From Ursus arctos (lineage: Eukaryota; Chordata; Mammalia; Carnivora; Ursidae): 64,000 nucleotides of DNA. Where the stretch lies: positions 39,444,475 through 39,508,474 of the forward strand of contig NW_026622808.1 of NCBI RefSeq assembly GCF_023065955.2, written 5' to 3'. The position numbers and the translations under genes were made by a program. The notes below the pieces were generated by a model that did not search any database, was not told where the DNA came from, and saw only the letters and a program-made list of their open reading frames with translations. Each line of letters begins with the position of its first letter. Positions within the stretch are counted from its first letter, which is position 1. Of this stretch, positions 28,523 to 42,619 are shown piece by piece.

Positions 28523-31500
28523 CAAACAAGGAAAATATGTAATACTAAAACATTTTGTATCGCAGTACTCACTCACCTCCATTGTCCCACTGACAATCTG
28601 GTTCCCAACTGAAAAGTACTCTGGAGGAAATTCACGAGTCCTCAGGTAGAATGCTACAATTGATGAGAAGATTCGGACCATAGTTTCATCACTGAAAGTA
28701 TTAATAGAGCAGATGTTGAAATGTCGAATAAATCGGGGAGTGACTGGATTTCTTCCGCCACCTGGAGGACCCATAGCAGCAATCAGATGGATGTCAACCA
28801 GTGTGATTTTACTTGTGTCCTTAAGGTCATACCTTGAAAGCACATAAAAATCCCAAAGCAATCAGTTACAAGCCAATTAAGATGGAATGAAATATAGAAC
28901 TTCCTAGAAACGTAATCTGATTTTAGCTTCTCTAAAAGAATCCTAGAAAATGCTTGGAGTAGAAAAATTAAAAATAAATTTTATTTTTTTAAATTGAGGT
29001 ATAATTGACGTAACAGTAGTTTCGGGTGTATAACATAATGACTCGGTATTTGTCTACACTGTGAAATGATTTCCACAGTAAGTCCAGTTAACATCTGTCA
29101 CCATACATAGTGACAAATTTTTTTTCTTGTTATGAGAACTTTCAAAATTCACTCTACCCTTGCCTTATATAAAAAAATCATGCATACTGGGGGTTAGAAA
29201 AGTATATTTAAGAGGAAGAAATGAAGAATTATTAATCTTAGCCAAACGATACAATGTCTTACATGTTGAAAACTAACCATAGCATCATAAAAATGGGATG
29301 GAGGGTGGGGCACCTGGGTGGCTCAGTCAGTTCAGCATCCGCTCTTGATTTTGGCTCAGGTCATGATCTCATGGGTCATGAGATCTAGCCCTGCACTGGG
29401 CTCTGCGTTCAGCAGGGAGTCTGCTTGAGATTCTCTCCCTCTGCCCCTCCCCCCACTGGCATGTGCACACACACTCTAAAATAAATAAGTAAGTCTTTTT
29501 AATAAATGGGATGGAGGGAGCGGAAGAGTTATCTATGGAACTGGTGTCAAAAACAAGCTATCTCAAAGGTACAGTAGTCCCAAACAGTCACAGAAAATAT
29601 AGAGAATTTAAAATGGCAGAAACAACAGAGGATGCTGATTATTCTCAGCCCCGGAAGAATAGTACTTTGAAAGATGTAGTCTATATGTTATTTTCAATGA
29701 TTGAAAATAATAGTTGAAAAGGAAAGAATTTATTCCATTATTGAATAAATACATTTCCAATACTGGGTTATTCATCCCAGTAATCTAACTCACATATTCA
29801 CAGGAAAGAATGTCATAAAAAAGTACAGAAAAGTCTTCCAAAATTTCTGTATAAGAAAATCTGAGTAACCATTTTCTTCCATAAGTAACTTGAAAAATGC
29901 ATTACTTTGATGTGAGAAACTAAAATAAAAAAAGAGAACAAAAATGACTTCAGCATGGCTAATTAAAACTCCAGTTAAATAGTTACCAGTGCCCACAGTC
30001 AAAAAATTGTCGTAGTAATTCGATAGGAGGTTGAGCTCCGTATTTCTCCAATGCAGGCATATTCATGTCATCTATAAAAATGACACACTTCTTTCCCATA
30101 GGTGGTCCAAAAACTCCTTTGCGTCTTTTATCCAGTCTAGCCATAATGATATTCTAAAATATAAAGAAGAAAAGTAATATTTAAAGCCATACTTAACACC
30201 GGGGGAAAAAAGAATTTACAGTCTAATTATATAAGGAAATGGTGCCAGGAAGCACTGTGTGTGTGTTTATATTTAATCATTTTTAGGGTGATAGCAAACC
30301 TTATATTCAATATCAAAGAGCGTTTACTAAAATCCTTCTATGTGCTCAGAATTGTTATATACATAAATATTTATACATTTATATTGCACATAAACACAAA
30401 ATATTTTCCTCATTGGATACCCCAACATATCTATTAACTTTAACTTATTCAACACCTAAAAGCACTAATCTAAATTTGTAAGATTTTGAAATTAAGGGAA
30501 TTCTACAGGTTTAAAACAACAGAAATGAGCCCCGTAGGTCAGGTGAGAATGGACATAAATTTAGGCATGGATGATTATAATAGTGACTAGAAAAGGTCTT
30601 GTGCAGAACTTTCAACTTGGCACAAAGAAGGGGAGGCACAACTACATGGTTCCTGTCATGTAAGGTCATACAATAGTCCATGGCTTGAAAGACCTTTCAA
30701 GGACAGAGGTTCAGTAAGCAGCAAATGCCCTGAAGGCCCATCCAGGAGAGTCTAAAAAGAACAATTGAAGGTTCTCACTCTCTCTCCTCCCACAGTCTCT
30801 TCTCCAGTTAAGAAATCAATTTTGCTTCTTCTTGGGCTTATAAAAAAGGATGAGAAAGCTCAATAATCCAGTATTAATGCAAAAACGTTCCCTTGAAAGC
30901 AGTTCCAACATTACTATGCTCTTGGAATTATTAGTTAATTGGGGTGTCTTTTAGCCTTTGTTTTTAAATAGGTATGTTTAAAATAATAACTTATAACCCA
31001 GGAATTTAATAAAAATGGGAACATAAATTTTTTAAAATGTCCTCTTGAACTTTTGTCCTTAAAACTTTTTTAAAACTTACTTATAATGCCAAAAACAAAA
31101 GTTCTGAAGTTTCATTTAAATTTATAGAAGACTTACACAGCTGCTCATTTAATATACAATTTTAAACACTGATCAAATAAGGCAAAAAAGTTAATTATGG
31201 ACCTGCGTTTCTGGCTTTCAACTAACCTGAACCTGGTTGGCACTGGTCCGTGCAGAGAAATTAATATAAAAAGGGAAATACTGGTCCTTTTCCAAGTGAT
31301 TCATTAGTTTATCCTTCACATACACTGATTTTCCTGTACCCGTTGGACCCACGAAAAGCAACGGCCTTTATGAAAACAATGAACATATCATTAGAAAAGA
31401 GAAAAAGTCAGAATGCCATTTCTACTACAGAAGGCTGGAATTCGTTGAAAACTTGAGTAATGAAATCACCATCTAAAAATTCACATTTTAATCTGCCGCT

Positions 31501-34500
31501 GTTATTTCATGTAACACCAGTAAAAGTGACAAATGGCACACACTTTTGCTTCCTGTTGCTGAGACTTTAATAGTAACAAACTATTAAAGACAGATGCAGC
31601 ATTGCTATACTCCAGAAATACAAACAAGTAATAACATGTTTTGCTTTTTGGCAAAGAAAGCGAAAGTTTGGCTCCTCCGAAAAGTGATGTATCTGTACTT
31701 GTGAGTTGGGGTGGAGGCAATGGGGTGCAGTATGTAAGCGACCAATAAGACGATGACGTTAAGACCGGTTTAGGCTGTTTCACGGTTATTAAACACCTAG
31801 GTGACCGTGAAGTCTAGAGCTAATAGTTATATTATGCCTATTAACAGCATTTTAGTATCTAAAATATCATTTTAGAATAGCCTTTAGAATCAGTTACTAA
31901 CTGAAAACACTTGTCCAAAAGCAAGCTCTGAGGAATTCTTCTTTCAGTGGGGCCTCAAGGCTGGGTTTCTCATTCTCAAGTGATCATAATTAATTTAAAA
32001 AGGAAAAAAAAAAAATCCTATGAGTTTATGCTCACAGAATTCTGGGGAATCCCAGCTTGGAAATACTGTTTAGAATTAAAAATTAAATACTGACCCTTTG
32101 ATGGCTAACTTGGCACCACCCAATACACAGAGACAAACACAAGGACAGCGCTAACCCTGAGCACCAGTGTTCTAAGAGGCCATCTGAGGGACCCAAATTA
32201 TGCTAATATTAATTTTAAAAATTATCATTGAAGCATAAACATAAAATTAAAGTTCTTTTGGAACTACAGTAGCCCTGGAAAGTTCACCTATGTGTTTCAG
32301 TCTGAGTAACACTTGCCTTATGGAAAGCTATTTATTAAAAAAAAAATTTTAATAAAATACTGTGCTGAACTTGGGACCCAGGGACCAAAGGAGGAAATCT
32401 TTAGACAGTGTTCGAAGAATCTGCGAACTTGGATGACAAAAAGGTTATATATTTACTTTTCCTATCCTTAACTAAAATGGAGCAATTGCATCAATTGTAC
32501 CTATGTCTTTGTCACTAATAGAAATCACACATATTATTCTAAATATTACAATGGCTACAAATATCTCAAAAATATCATGCCTATTACTTCTCTGAAATCA
32601 TGATAGGCCTCAGACCCACTGCTAGACTGTATTATTTAATGTCAATAAAGCAGCACATATATTAGTACCATAGCTCAAATAAAAAAAATTTTTTTAATAA
32701 TATTTTTTATTATATTACGTTAGTCACCATACAGTACATCCCTGATTTTTGATGTAAAGTTTGATGATTCATTGGTTGCGTAAAACACCCAGTGCACCAT
32801 GCAATACGTGCCCTCCTTAATACTCATCACCGGCCTATCCCATTCCCCCACCCCCCTCCACTCTGAAGCCCTCAGTTTGTAAATTTTTTTAAAAAAGCAT
32901 TATTCTGACAAATGGCTTATGGCACAAAAGGGCTCTTATACTAGGAATTTCCCAGAATTGGCAAGTTTCTTCCTTGCCTTTTTCTTTTCACTATCAGCCT
33001 CGAAATGCAAAAATGTAACAAATAAGCACTGAGTAATGTACAGAAGTGTTGAATTGCTATACTGTACACCTGAAACTAATATAATGTTGAATGTTAACTA
33101 CACTGGATTAAAAAAATTTTTTTTAATGTAACAACAGGGATTCAATAATATTCCCTCATGGGATATTTTTCCTGTGTTGTCGGGGGTTTTTTTGTTTTTT
33201 TTTTAAACAAGATAAAATTCACCAAGAAAAATTCACCAAGAAACAGGTTTGGTTTTTTTTTTAAGATTTTTAAATTTATTATTTATTTGACAGAGCAAGA
33301 GAGCACAAGCAGGTAGAGCAGCAGAGGGAAAGGGAGAAGTAGGCTCCCTGATGCGGGGCTTAATCCCAGGATCCCGGGATCAAAACCTGAGCCAAAGGCA
33401 AATGCTTAACTGACTGAGTCGCCCCAAGAAACATGTTCTTCATCAAAAACAAACCAACAATGACACTCATGCATATTATGTAAGCTTGTCTAGTTTAAAT
33501 AGTATTGATAAATTATGTCTAATGTTTCAAAAGAAAAATAACTACAAGAAAGAGATGCCCTTTGACAGATGACTGGATTAAGCAGATGTGGTCCATATAT
33601 ACAATGGAATATTACTCAGCCATCAAAAAGAACGATTTCTCAACATTTGCTGCAACATGGACGGGACTGCAGGAGATAATGCTAAGTGAAATAAGTCAAG
33701 CAGAGAAAGACAATTATCATATGGTTTCACTCATTTATGGAACATAAGAAGTAGGAAGATCGGTAGGAGAAGAAAGGGAAGAAGAAAGGGGGAGTAAACA
33801 GAAGGGGGAATGAACTACGAGAGACTATGGACCCTGAGAAACAAACTGAAGGCTTCAGAGGGGAGGGGGATGGGGATTGGGATAGGCCAGTGATGGGTAT
33901 TAAGGAGGGCACGTATTGCATGGTGCACTGGGTGTTATACGCAAGTAATGAATCATGGAACTTTACATCAAAAACTAGGAATGTACTGTATGGTGACTAA
34001 CATAATAAAAAATTACTATAAAAAAAAGAAAGTTATTAGGAAAGTTGGTATGAATATGCCTACAGTACGTGCCAGGCTTTTGACCAGTTTCATGTCCTCT
34101 TCTTTGATGTGCTCTTCTGATTTAAGTCTGAGATTTCCACATTCATCTTAAGTTATGAAGAACTGGCATAGGGCATACATGAAAAATGCTAAATGGGAGA
34201 ATGTGGATCACAGTTGATACTCAGAAGCATACTAAACCTTTGAGGTGTAGAATGCATACTTGCTTACCAATAACACTGCAACTGACTTTTAGTCTGCTGT
34301 TACTAATACAATAAATATGGTTTATGGGGCAACAAAGTATGGTGACTAATTTTTGGTGTAGGCAATAGAAAACCTGGATTCTAGGTTTGCCACTAGTAAC
34401 AGAGGTTACTGTTGGCATGTCAATTAGTCCCTCGGGGTCTGTTATCTGAGAATGGATGACCTCCAAGTTTACTTCAAAAGTCGTATGATCTGGGGCATCT

Positions 34501-37500
34501 GGGTGGCTCAGTGGGTTAAGCATATGACTCTTGATTTCAGCTCAGGTCATGATCTCAGGTGAGATCGAGCCCCGCATCAGGTTCCATGCTGCCTTCTTGG
34601 GATTCTCTCTCTCCCTCTGACCCTTTCTCCCACTCTCTCCCTCTCTTAAAAAAAATAAAAAATGAAATAAAAAAATAAAAGAAATCCTACGATCTTATTA
34701 GAATGCCACTGTTATATTTACAATGCATGTCCATAACAGAGTTTCTTACTTTGCATAGGTAATACTCAAATCCATTAGAAATGTATATCTAACTGTGTCC
34801 ATTGTAGGGACTATGATATCTTGAATCTTGACACGTTTTTCTCCTAAATTAGTACTTTTAATTAATTCATTCCAGTGGAGCCAGCGACCTCGGTTTTTCA
34901 ACTACAAGAGAACATAAGTTTTAAAGTATGACCATGCACTTGGTATCCGAAAGGCTCTTTAACACACTGATGTATTTGCTTTTAAAACCTTAGTTTATCA
35001 TAATAAAAACTTCTTGTAGGAATAAGTCATCTAAAATAATGCACAGAATGTTTTATAGTCATGAAGTAGATTAATAAGCACCCATGAATCCACTACCCAA
35101 TTTAAGAAACACACATGTTTCTTTGGATTGATTATCCCTCTGCTTCAGTGCTATGGCTGGCATCCAAGAATTTTCCTATTTTCTGGCAAATTGTACACGT
35201 ATACAGTATGTGTCTGGATGGTGGTAATTTTGCAAGTTTGGGTGAATGTTTCTTAAGTAATTTGTATTCTTATTTTTTTTAAGTTTAAGCTTTCATTTCT
35301 ATCAAAGTTATATATGCACATATTTTAGAATCAAAACTTTTACAAAGGTTGAGAAAAACAGCAGTTTCCCTCTCTTGTTTTCTCTTCTCTAGCAGCCACT
35401 ATAAGCTGGACATTTTGGGATTCACCTCCAACACAAAGAATATGCTTGTGTTATCATCTCTTGATTTTTTGGTTTTAGAGATTATTTTATTGACTTCCCA
35501 CTGTGACTAATAAGGATGAAACTCTCTGGTCATATTTTTAAAATTTTGTATTAGCATGGTGTTGGGAAAGATTTCTACACTGGTAGTCAAGAGAGCTGGA
35601 TTCAGGTCCTGGTTCTGCTAGCCATTTGTCTTTCTAGGCTTGCCTCTTTCCCTGTAAATCCAGAGATTTAGGGAAAGTTGTACTTAAGTCTCTCTATAAA
35701 TCTTATGTCTCTGTGAAGTAAAATTTGCATGAATAAAATGATATTCAGATGCTTGCTGTTTAAAAGAATCTTTTTGTGAATTTTTTAAAGTGGAGAAAAT
35801 ATTTAATTTAAATCTGAAACTATAAAATAGCCTGAAAGAAAGTTTATCTACACTGTCCACAAGTTAAAGGAGGAGAAACTAAAGAAAAGGGACAAAAACG
35901 CCAACCACAGGGGTCAAAACAACGCTAGGACGGGAACCCAGCTTTAGAACTTATAACGAGCATCTTATATCATACCTCATACATGTAGTCATAGACCAGA
36001 CCTTTTTCATCAAACTGGCATTCCCATTTACCCACAGAGTCAGGCACTGGGTTGTTTTCATCTCTTCCCAGGATGATTGACCGTAGGAAAGTATCAAACA
36101 CGACCCGACCATCCGTATCACAACTTCCTCCAATGGACCAAATCAAAGAAAATATAAAGCTAGCCTATTGGTTTAAAAAAAAAAAAAAAGGTTAATTTAA
36201 ATTAATTATTTAAAAGAAATTTTTAACAAATTAACTAAATTTAACATATTAAGGAGGCCTGGTTAACATATTTGGAAAAGGCCAGGTCTACAGATAAAGT
36301 GGAATGGAGCACAGTGAAGTCACAGAGAACATCATTTCTCTGGCACTATCTATCTAAATTTAAAATGCCCATAGCAGGGCACCTGGGTGCCTCAGTTGGT
36401 TAAGCCTCTGACTCTTTTTTTTTTTTTTTAAGATTTTATTTATTTATTTGACAGAGAGAGAGAGACAGCCAGCGAGAGAGGGAACACAAGCAGGGGGAGT
36501 GGGAGAGGAAGAAGCAGGCTCCCAGTGGAGCAAGGACCCCGAGGCAGGGCTCAGTCCCAGGATCCTGGGATCACGCCCTGAGCCGAAGGCAGATGCTTAA
36601 CGACTGAGCCACCCAGGCGCCCCAAGCCTCTGACTCTTGACCACAGTTCAGGTCTTGATCTCAGGGTTGTGAGTTCGAGCCCCACACTGGGCTCCATGCT
36701 GGGTGCAGAGTCTACTTAAAAATAAATAAAAATAAATAACATGTCTATATCAAATGATGTAGGAATTTCTCTTTTAGGAGTTTATCCTTAAATATATTCC
36801 CACCTGTCAAAATGATGTATGTACAAGAATATTCACTACAACACTGTTTGTGCAGCCAAAAATAAGAAGGAACTGTTTTTTGATAGGGGTCTGTTTATGT
36901 TATGTATACAGGAAAACATGCAGCTGTTTAAAAAAAGTAACTCAGTAAGTATATGGATATGGAACACTCTCCAAGATATACTGTGAGAGAAGATGCAAAT
37001 CAGTATGTATAGTATGCTAATGTGTAAAAATGTATTCATATGAAGGAGAGTATGGGTCTAATACCTCTAGCAGGCTACCTAGGGCACTGATGACAGTGGT
37101 TTCCTTGAGGGTGGCTAGGGCACTGGTATGGATAGAAAACCTATTTTTACCTTTTGAATTTTACTCTAGGCACATGTATCCAGTTTAAAAAAATCTATCA
37201 AATAATACACATACACACGAATATATGTATAATCAAATATATTTTTTCTTTCTTTCTTTTTTTTTTTTTTTAGGTAATCTCAATACCCACTGTGGGGCTT
37301 GAATTCACAACCCTGAGATCAAGGGTCACATGCTCTACTGACTGAGCCAGCTAGTTGGTAGTCTTAAATTTTTTTTAAGAGAAAATTTTTAACCAGGTAT
37401 CAATTTATATTAGTCTTTAAAAGTAATTCTAAACCCCTTAAAAATTGAGGGAATTTAGGCTTACCAATAGAATGAAACTTTATATAGAGATATAGATACA

Positions 37501-40500
37501 GATACAGCATGAAGGTTATATAAGTGAACTATTCCTAAATGCTTTTATATTTAATTTATAACAAAATTTTATAAAAATTTTATAAAATAAACTAGTACTT
37601 TTATTTATTTTATAAATAGGTAACACTGATAGGTACGGAACAATATTAAAAACTAGTTCTGTGAAAGGCAGTTCCAAACCTTGGGAGAAAAAGGAATATA
37701 AATAAGTTATGCTTCAAACATGTCTGTTCTATTTCTTCTAACAGTGAAATAAGGAATGGAGGTGATGATGAGCAGGGAACCCTGGAATGTGAGGTGTCTG
37801 AGGCAGAGGACTTTCTGTGGTGACGAGGTAAAGGGGAAGCACGGGGAGGGAACCACTATCACCACAGAGTAGAAGAGAAGATGAAGGTATTTGTGAATAA
37901 GGTGGCAGATGGGAAAGAAGCATGGACCAAACACCTCTTTCCTCTGGCTCCCTTCAAGTCCTGTGCTCTGGTCTTCTCTGACCTCTAGACATTAGCTACC
38001 TGGACACTGACTCTCCCGTAGCGATGTGCTCTTTGAACCCTGCTGGCAATGCTCCACGCAGCTGGCTGGATGCCTGTTTCTGGTCTCCCACAGCCAGCTT
38101 GTAGCAGCCTACGTCATGACTTAACCTTAAGACAAAGTGAATCACCTAAAGTTGCTATTGGATTAATATTAAGTCACCTTATGGTTTATCAAATTACGAT
38201 CTTTCATAAATAGTAAGACAGTTTGGGTTCATTTGGGCATATTTTACTTTCTTTAAAAGGTTTTTTTTTTTTTTTTTTAAGTCAGAACACCAGGTCAGGG
38301 TGACTTCAATGCCTTCGTCTGTTCCTTTGGTGCTCACCCAAAAACAGCTCTGCATCTTATGTCTTCCTCAATACAATGATCATTTCCAGAGGCACATTCT
38401 ATTCTGTAAATAAAAATTACAATAAGTGTAAAGCCTACCATAATCCAAACACGAATATGCTTGCTTGTAGGATCGTTTTCCAGCACATTACAGAGTAATA
38501 CCTCAAAGAGGCGTGTGAGAGATACAACCACATTGCTATCGCTTGTAGGAATCAGTTCCTGCAAAGTGAAGAGAGCAAGATACTTTACTTTCATCTTCTT
38601 TGGAGAATTAAAAAATATTTTATTTAAAGAGTCTCCCACCAGTCAGAACGGCTAGTATCAAACAGATAAAAAAATGACAAGTGTTGGTGAGGCTGTGGAG
38701 CAAAGGGAACCCTCGTGCATGGTGGTGGGAACACAAACTGGTGCAGCCACTCTGGAAAACAGCATGGAGTCTCCTGGAAAAATAAAAAATAGAAGCACCA
38801 TGTGATCCAGTAATTCCACTTCCGGGTATTTACCCAGAGAAAATGAAAACACCAACTCGAAAAGATACAAGCACACCTGTATATCGCGGCATTATTCACA
38901 AGAGACAAGATGTGCAAGCAATCCAAGTGTCCGTCGACAGACGAATGAAGAAGTGTGGCATATAGACAATGGACTGTTACTCAGCCGTAAAAAAGAAAGA
39001 TCTTGCCATTCTCAACAACCTGGATGGACCTACAGGGTATTATACTAAGTGAAATAAGTCAGACAGAAAACGAAGTTCATGGAATGAATCTGTATTTTGG
39101 AATCATCATTCTGGTAGGAGGATGTAGACTGGACCAGAACAGCTCTATTATACTGCTTCAGGTAGGAAATTACAAAGGTCAGAACTGAGGCTACTGTAAG
39201 AGGAAGGAGGGGGTGGTCAGAGGAACCTGGATGGAAAAGAGAGAACAAAGTTAGCAAAGAGGGAAAAGTCAATAGATCCTGGGGACTAACTAGGTGTGGA
39301 AAATATGGGAGTACATTATGAGAAGAAAATCCGTCACTCATCAGAAAGATGGAGCCTATTTCCTATTATTTGCAACATATAGTATTAGAGTTTTAAAATT
39401 TAAAAACTGAAAAATGACTTTATATTTTCTCTGTGAAGACACTGTACAAAACTTTCATAAAGTGGAATTCATTTTTTTCTTATGTGCAGAATATTTTTCC
39501 TATCTCTAAAATAATATTTTAGGATGGAAAAAAATCTACTGAATACCCCCTTTCCCTTCCCAATATCAATATATTTATATGTAAGTGACTAGTGTGTGTG
39601 TGAGTGTGTGTGTGTGTGTACATGTGCAGCAGGTTGAACGGTGGTCCCCAAAAAGAGAGGCCCATGTCATATCTCAGGAACTCATGAATGTGATCCTATT
39701 TGGAAAAGGGGTCTTGGAAGATGTAGTTAAGTATCTCAAGATGAGGAGATCATTCTGGAATATGATCTAAATCCTTTTAAGAGTCACACAGTGAAGAGAC
39801 AGAGTAGAGAGGCCAGGTGAGCTCGAAGGAAAAGACTGGAGTTATGCAGCCAGAAGGCAAGGAATGCCTCTAGGCCAAAGCTGGGAGAGGTAAGGAAAGA
39901 TTCTCCCTTACAGCTTCCAGAAGCTTAGCCCTGCCAACATCTTGATTTCAGACTTGTAGCCTCAGGACTATGGCAGAATAAATTTCTGTCGCTTTAAACC
40001 ACCAAGTTTGTGGTAATGTTAGGACAGTCCTAAGTAACTAATATGTAAAGTTTTCTCATAAAATATTAAATATACATGTGAATTTTAAAAGCTATGTATC
40101 TGGGATGCCTGGGAGGCTCAGTCACTTAAGCGTCTGCCTTTGGCTCAGGTCATGATCCCAGGGTCCTGGAATCAAGTCCGGCACTGGGCTCCTTGCTCAG
40201 CGGGGAGCCTGTTTCTCCCTCTGCCTCTGCTGCTCCCCCTGCTTGTGTGCGCTCTCTCTGACAAATAAATAAAATCTTTAAAAAAAAAAAACTCTCAACA
40301 AAATAGATATAAAGGGTTAACTCTGCAATAAAATAGAAGACATTTATGAAAAACCCACAGCTAAAATCATAATCCATGGGGTAAAACTGAAAGTTCTTCC
40401 TCTAAGATTTGGTATGAGGCAAGGAAGCACACTCTCGCCACTTCTTTTCAACAAGAAGGCAACTAGAACAATCAGACAAGAAATAAAAGGCATCCAAATC

Positions 40501-42575
40501 AGAAAAGAAGTAAAAGGATTGCTATTTGTAGATGACATGATCCTATATGTGGAAAACACTAAAGACTCTGTGCAAAAAAAAAAAAAAAAATTAAAAAAAA
40601 TTACCTTTTAGAACAAACTCAATAAGGTTACAGGATACAAAACCAATATACAAAAATCAATTACATTTGTTTACACCAACAATGATCTATCTTAAGAGGA
40701 AATCAAGAAAACAATCCCATCTATTATAGCATCAAAAAGAATAAAATACTTAGGAATAAATTTAACCACGAACATGAAAGATCTGTACTATAAAGCATCA
40801 ATGAAAGAAACTGAAGAAGACAGAAATAAATGGAAAACATCCTGTGCTCATGGCTTGGAAAAATTAACAGTGCTAAAATGTCCATAGAACGTAAAGTGAT
40901 CTACAGATTCAATGCAATCCCTATCAAAATTTCAGTGGCATTTTTTTCAAAAATAAAAAAAGTTTTTTAAATTTGTGTGGAACCACAAAAGACTCTGAAT
41001 AGCCAAAATAATCTTAGGAAAGAATAGAGCTCTTTCTTAACATGTCCTGGTTTCAAATTATATTACAAAGTTCCAGGAATCAAAACAGTGTGTTACTGGC
41101 ATATAAGACATATAAGCAAATGGACAGAATTGAAAATCCAAAATAAACTCAAGCACATACAGTCAACTGATCTTCAACAAGGACAACAAGAATACACAAG
41201 GGGCGGGGGGCGGGGGGTACACCTGGGTGGCTGAGTCAGTTGGACGTCCAGCTCTTGGTTTTGGCTCAGGTCATGATCTCGTAGGTTGTGAGATCCAGCC
41301 CTGTAGTGGGCTCCACACTCAGCAAGGAGTCTGCTCAAGATTCTTTCTCCTTCTCCCCCTGCCCCTCCTCCCCCGCTTTGACACACACATTCTCTGTCTC
41401 TAAAATAAATAAATAAACCTAAAAAAAAAAAATACACAATGAGAAAAGGATAGTCTCTTCAATAAATAGTATTGGGAAAATCAGATAGCCACATGTAAAA
41501 GAATGAAACTGGACCTTTATCTTATACCATACACCAAAATCAACTCGAAATGGGTTCAAGACTTAAATGTAAAACCTGAAGCCATAAAAATCCCAGAAGA
41601 AAACATGGGGGGAAAGCTCCTTGACATCGACCTGGGCAATGATTTTTTGGATAGGACAAAAACTCAGGCAACAAAAGCAAATATAAAGTGGGACCACATC
41701 AAACGAAAAGTTCCTGCACAGCAAGGGAAATGAGCAACAAAATGAAAAGGCAACTTATCAATTGAGGGAAAATATTTGCAAACCATATATCTCATAAGGG
41801 GTCAATATCCAAAATATATAATGAACTCATACAATTTAATAACAAAATTCCAATTTAAAAATGGGCAAAGGATCTGAACACTTTTTCTAGAGAAGACATA
41901 CAAATGGCTAACAGGTGTGTATGGAGACATTCAACATCACTAATCATCAGAGAAATGAAAATCAAAACCAATGATCACTTCACACCTGTTAGGATGATTA
42001 TAAAGATGAAAGGTGACAAGTCTTGGTGAAGATGTGGAGAAAAGAGAACCCTCATGCACTGTTGGTGGGAATGCAAACTGGCACAGACACTCTGGAAAAC
42101 AGTGTGGAAGATCCTCAAAAAACTAATGATAGAACTACTATGTGATCCAGCAATCCCTCTTCAGGACATGACATCAGTACCTCAAAGATATTTCTGCACT
42201 CCCATGTCCACTGCAGCATTATTCCCAATAGCCAAGATAGGGCCACAAACTGTTGATGGACAAATGGATAAAGAAATTGTCCTATAAATACCTATAATGG
42301 AATATTATTCAGACATAAAAGAGAGATCCTGCTATTTGTAACAACATGGATGAACTCTAACACATTATGGTAAGTGAAAAATGTCAGACACAGAAAGGAA
42401 AAAAATTGCATGTCACTTATATGCAGAATCTGAAAATTGAATGCATAGAACCAGAGTAAAATGGTGGTCACCAGGTGTGGGGAGGTGGGGGTAATGAGGA
42501 GACGTTGGGCAAAGGGCACAAAGTTGCACTTTTATTTACAATTATAAAATATTAAAAACTTTAAAATGAAACCCA

Positions 42576-42619
<44 letters not shown>

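Larger units (their letters stand above)
26528..28576 (-). other. Intron
   Basis: Contains two Can-SINEs, a MIR and a 29-base A run. Nothing is recognised in 26528-27450. Confidence 0.75.
28833..29986 (-). other. Intron
   Basis: Contains an L1-like 3' fragment (about 28975-29135) and one Can-SINE. Nothing is recognised in 29520-29986. Confidence 0.7.
31366..34749 (-). other. Intron
   Basis: 3.4 kb with four L1 3' or SINE insertions, a MIR and a further SINE between 32683 and 34681. Nothing is recognised in 31366-32680. Confidence 0.7.
36165..38438 (-). other. Intron
   Basis: Contains the nested SINE pair, an old LINE-like piece (about 36770-37200: ATATTCACTACAACACTGTT, AACATGCAGCTGTTTAAAAA) and a short Can-SINE. 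Nothing is recognised in 37360-38438 apart from a T run near 38262-38278. Confidence 0.65.
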
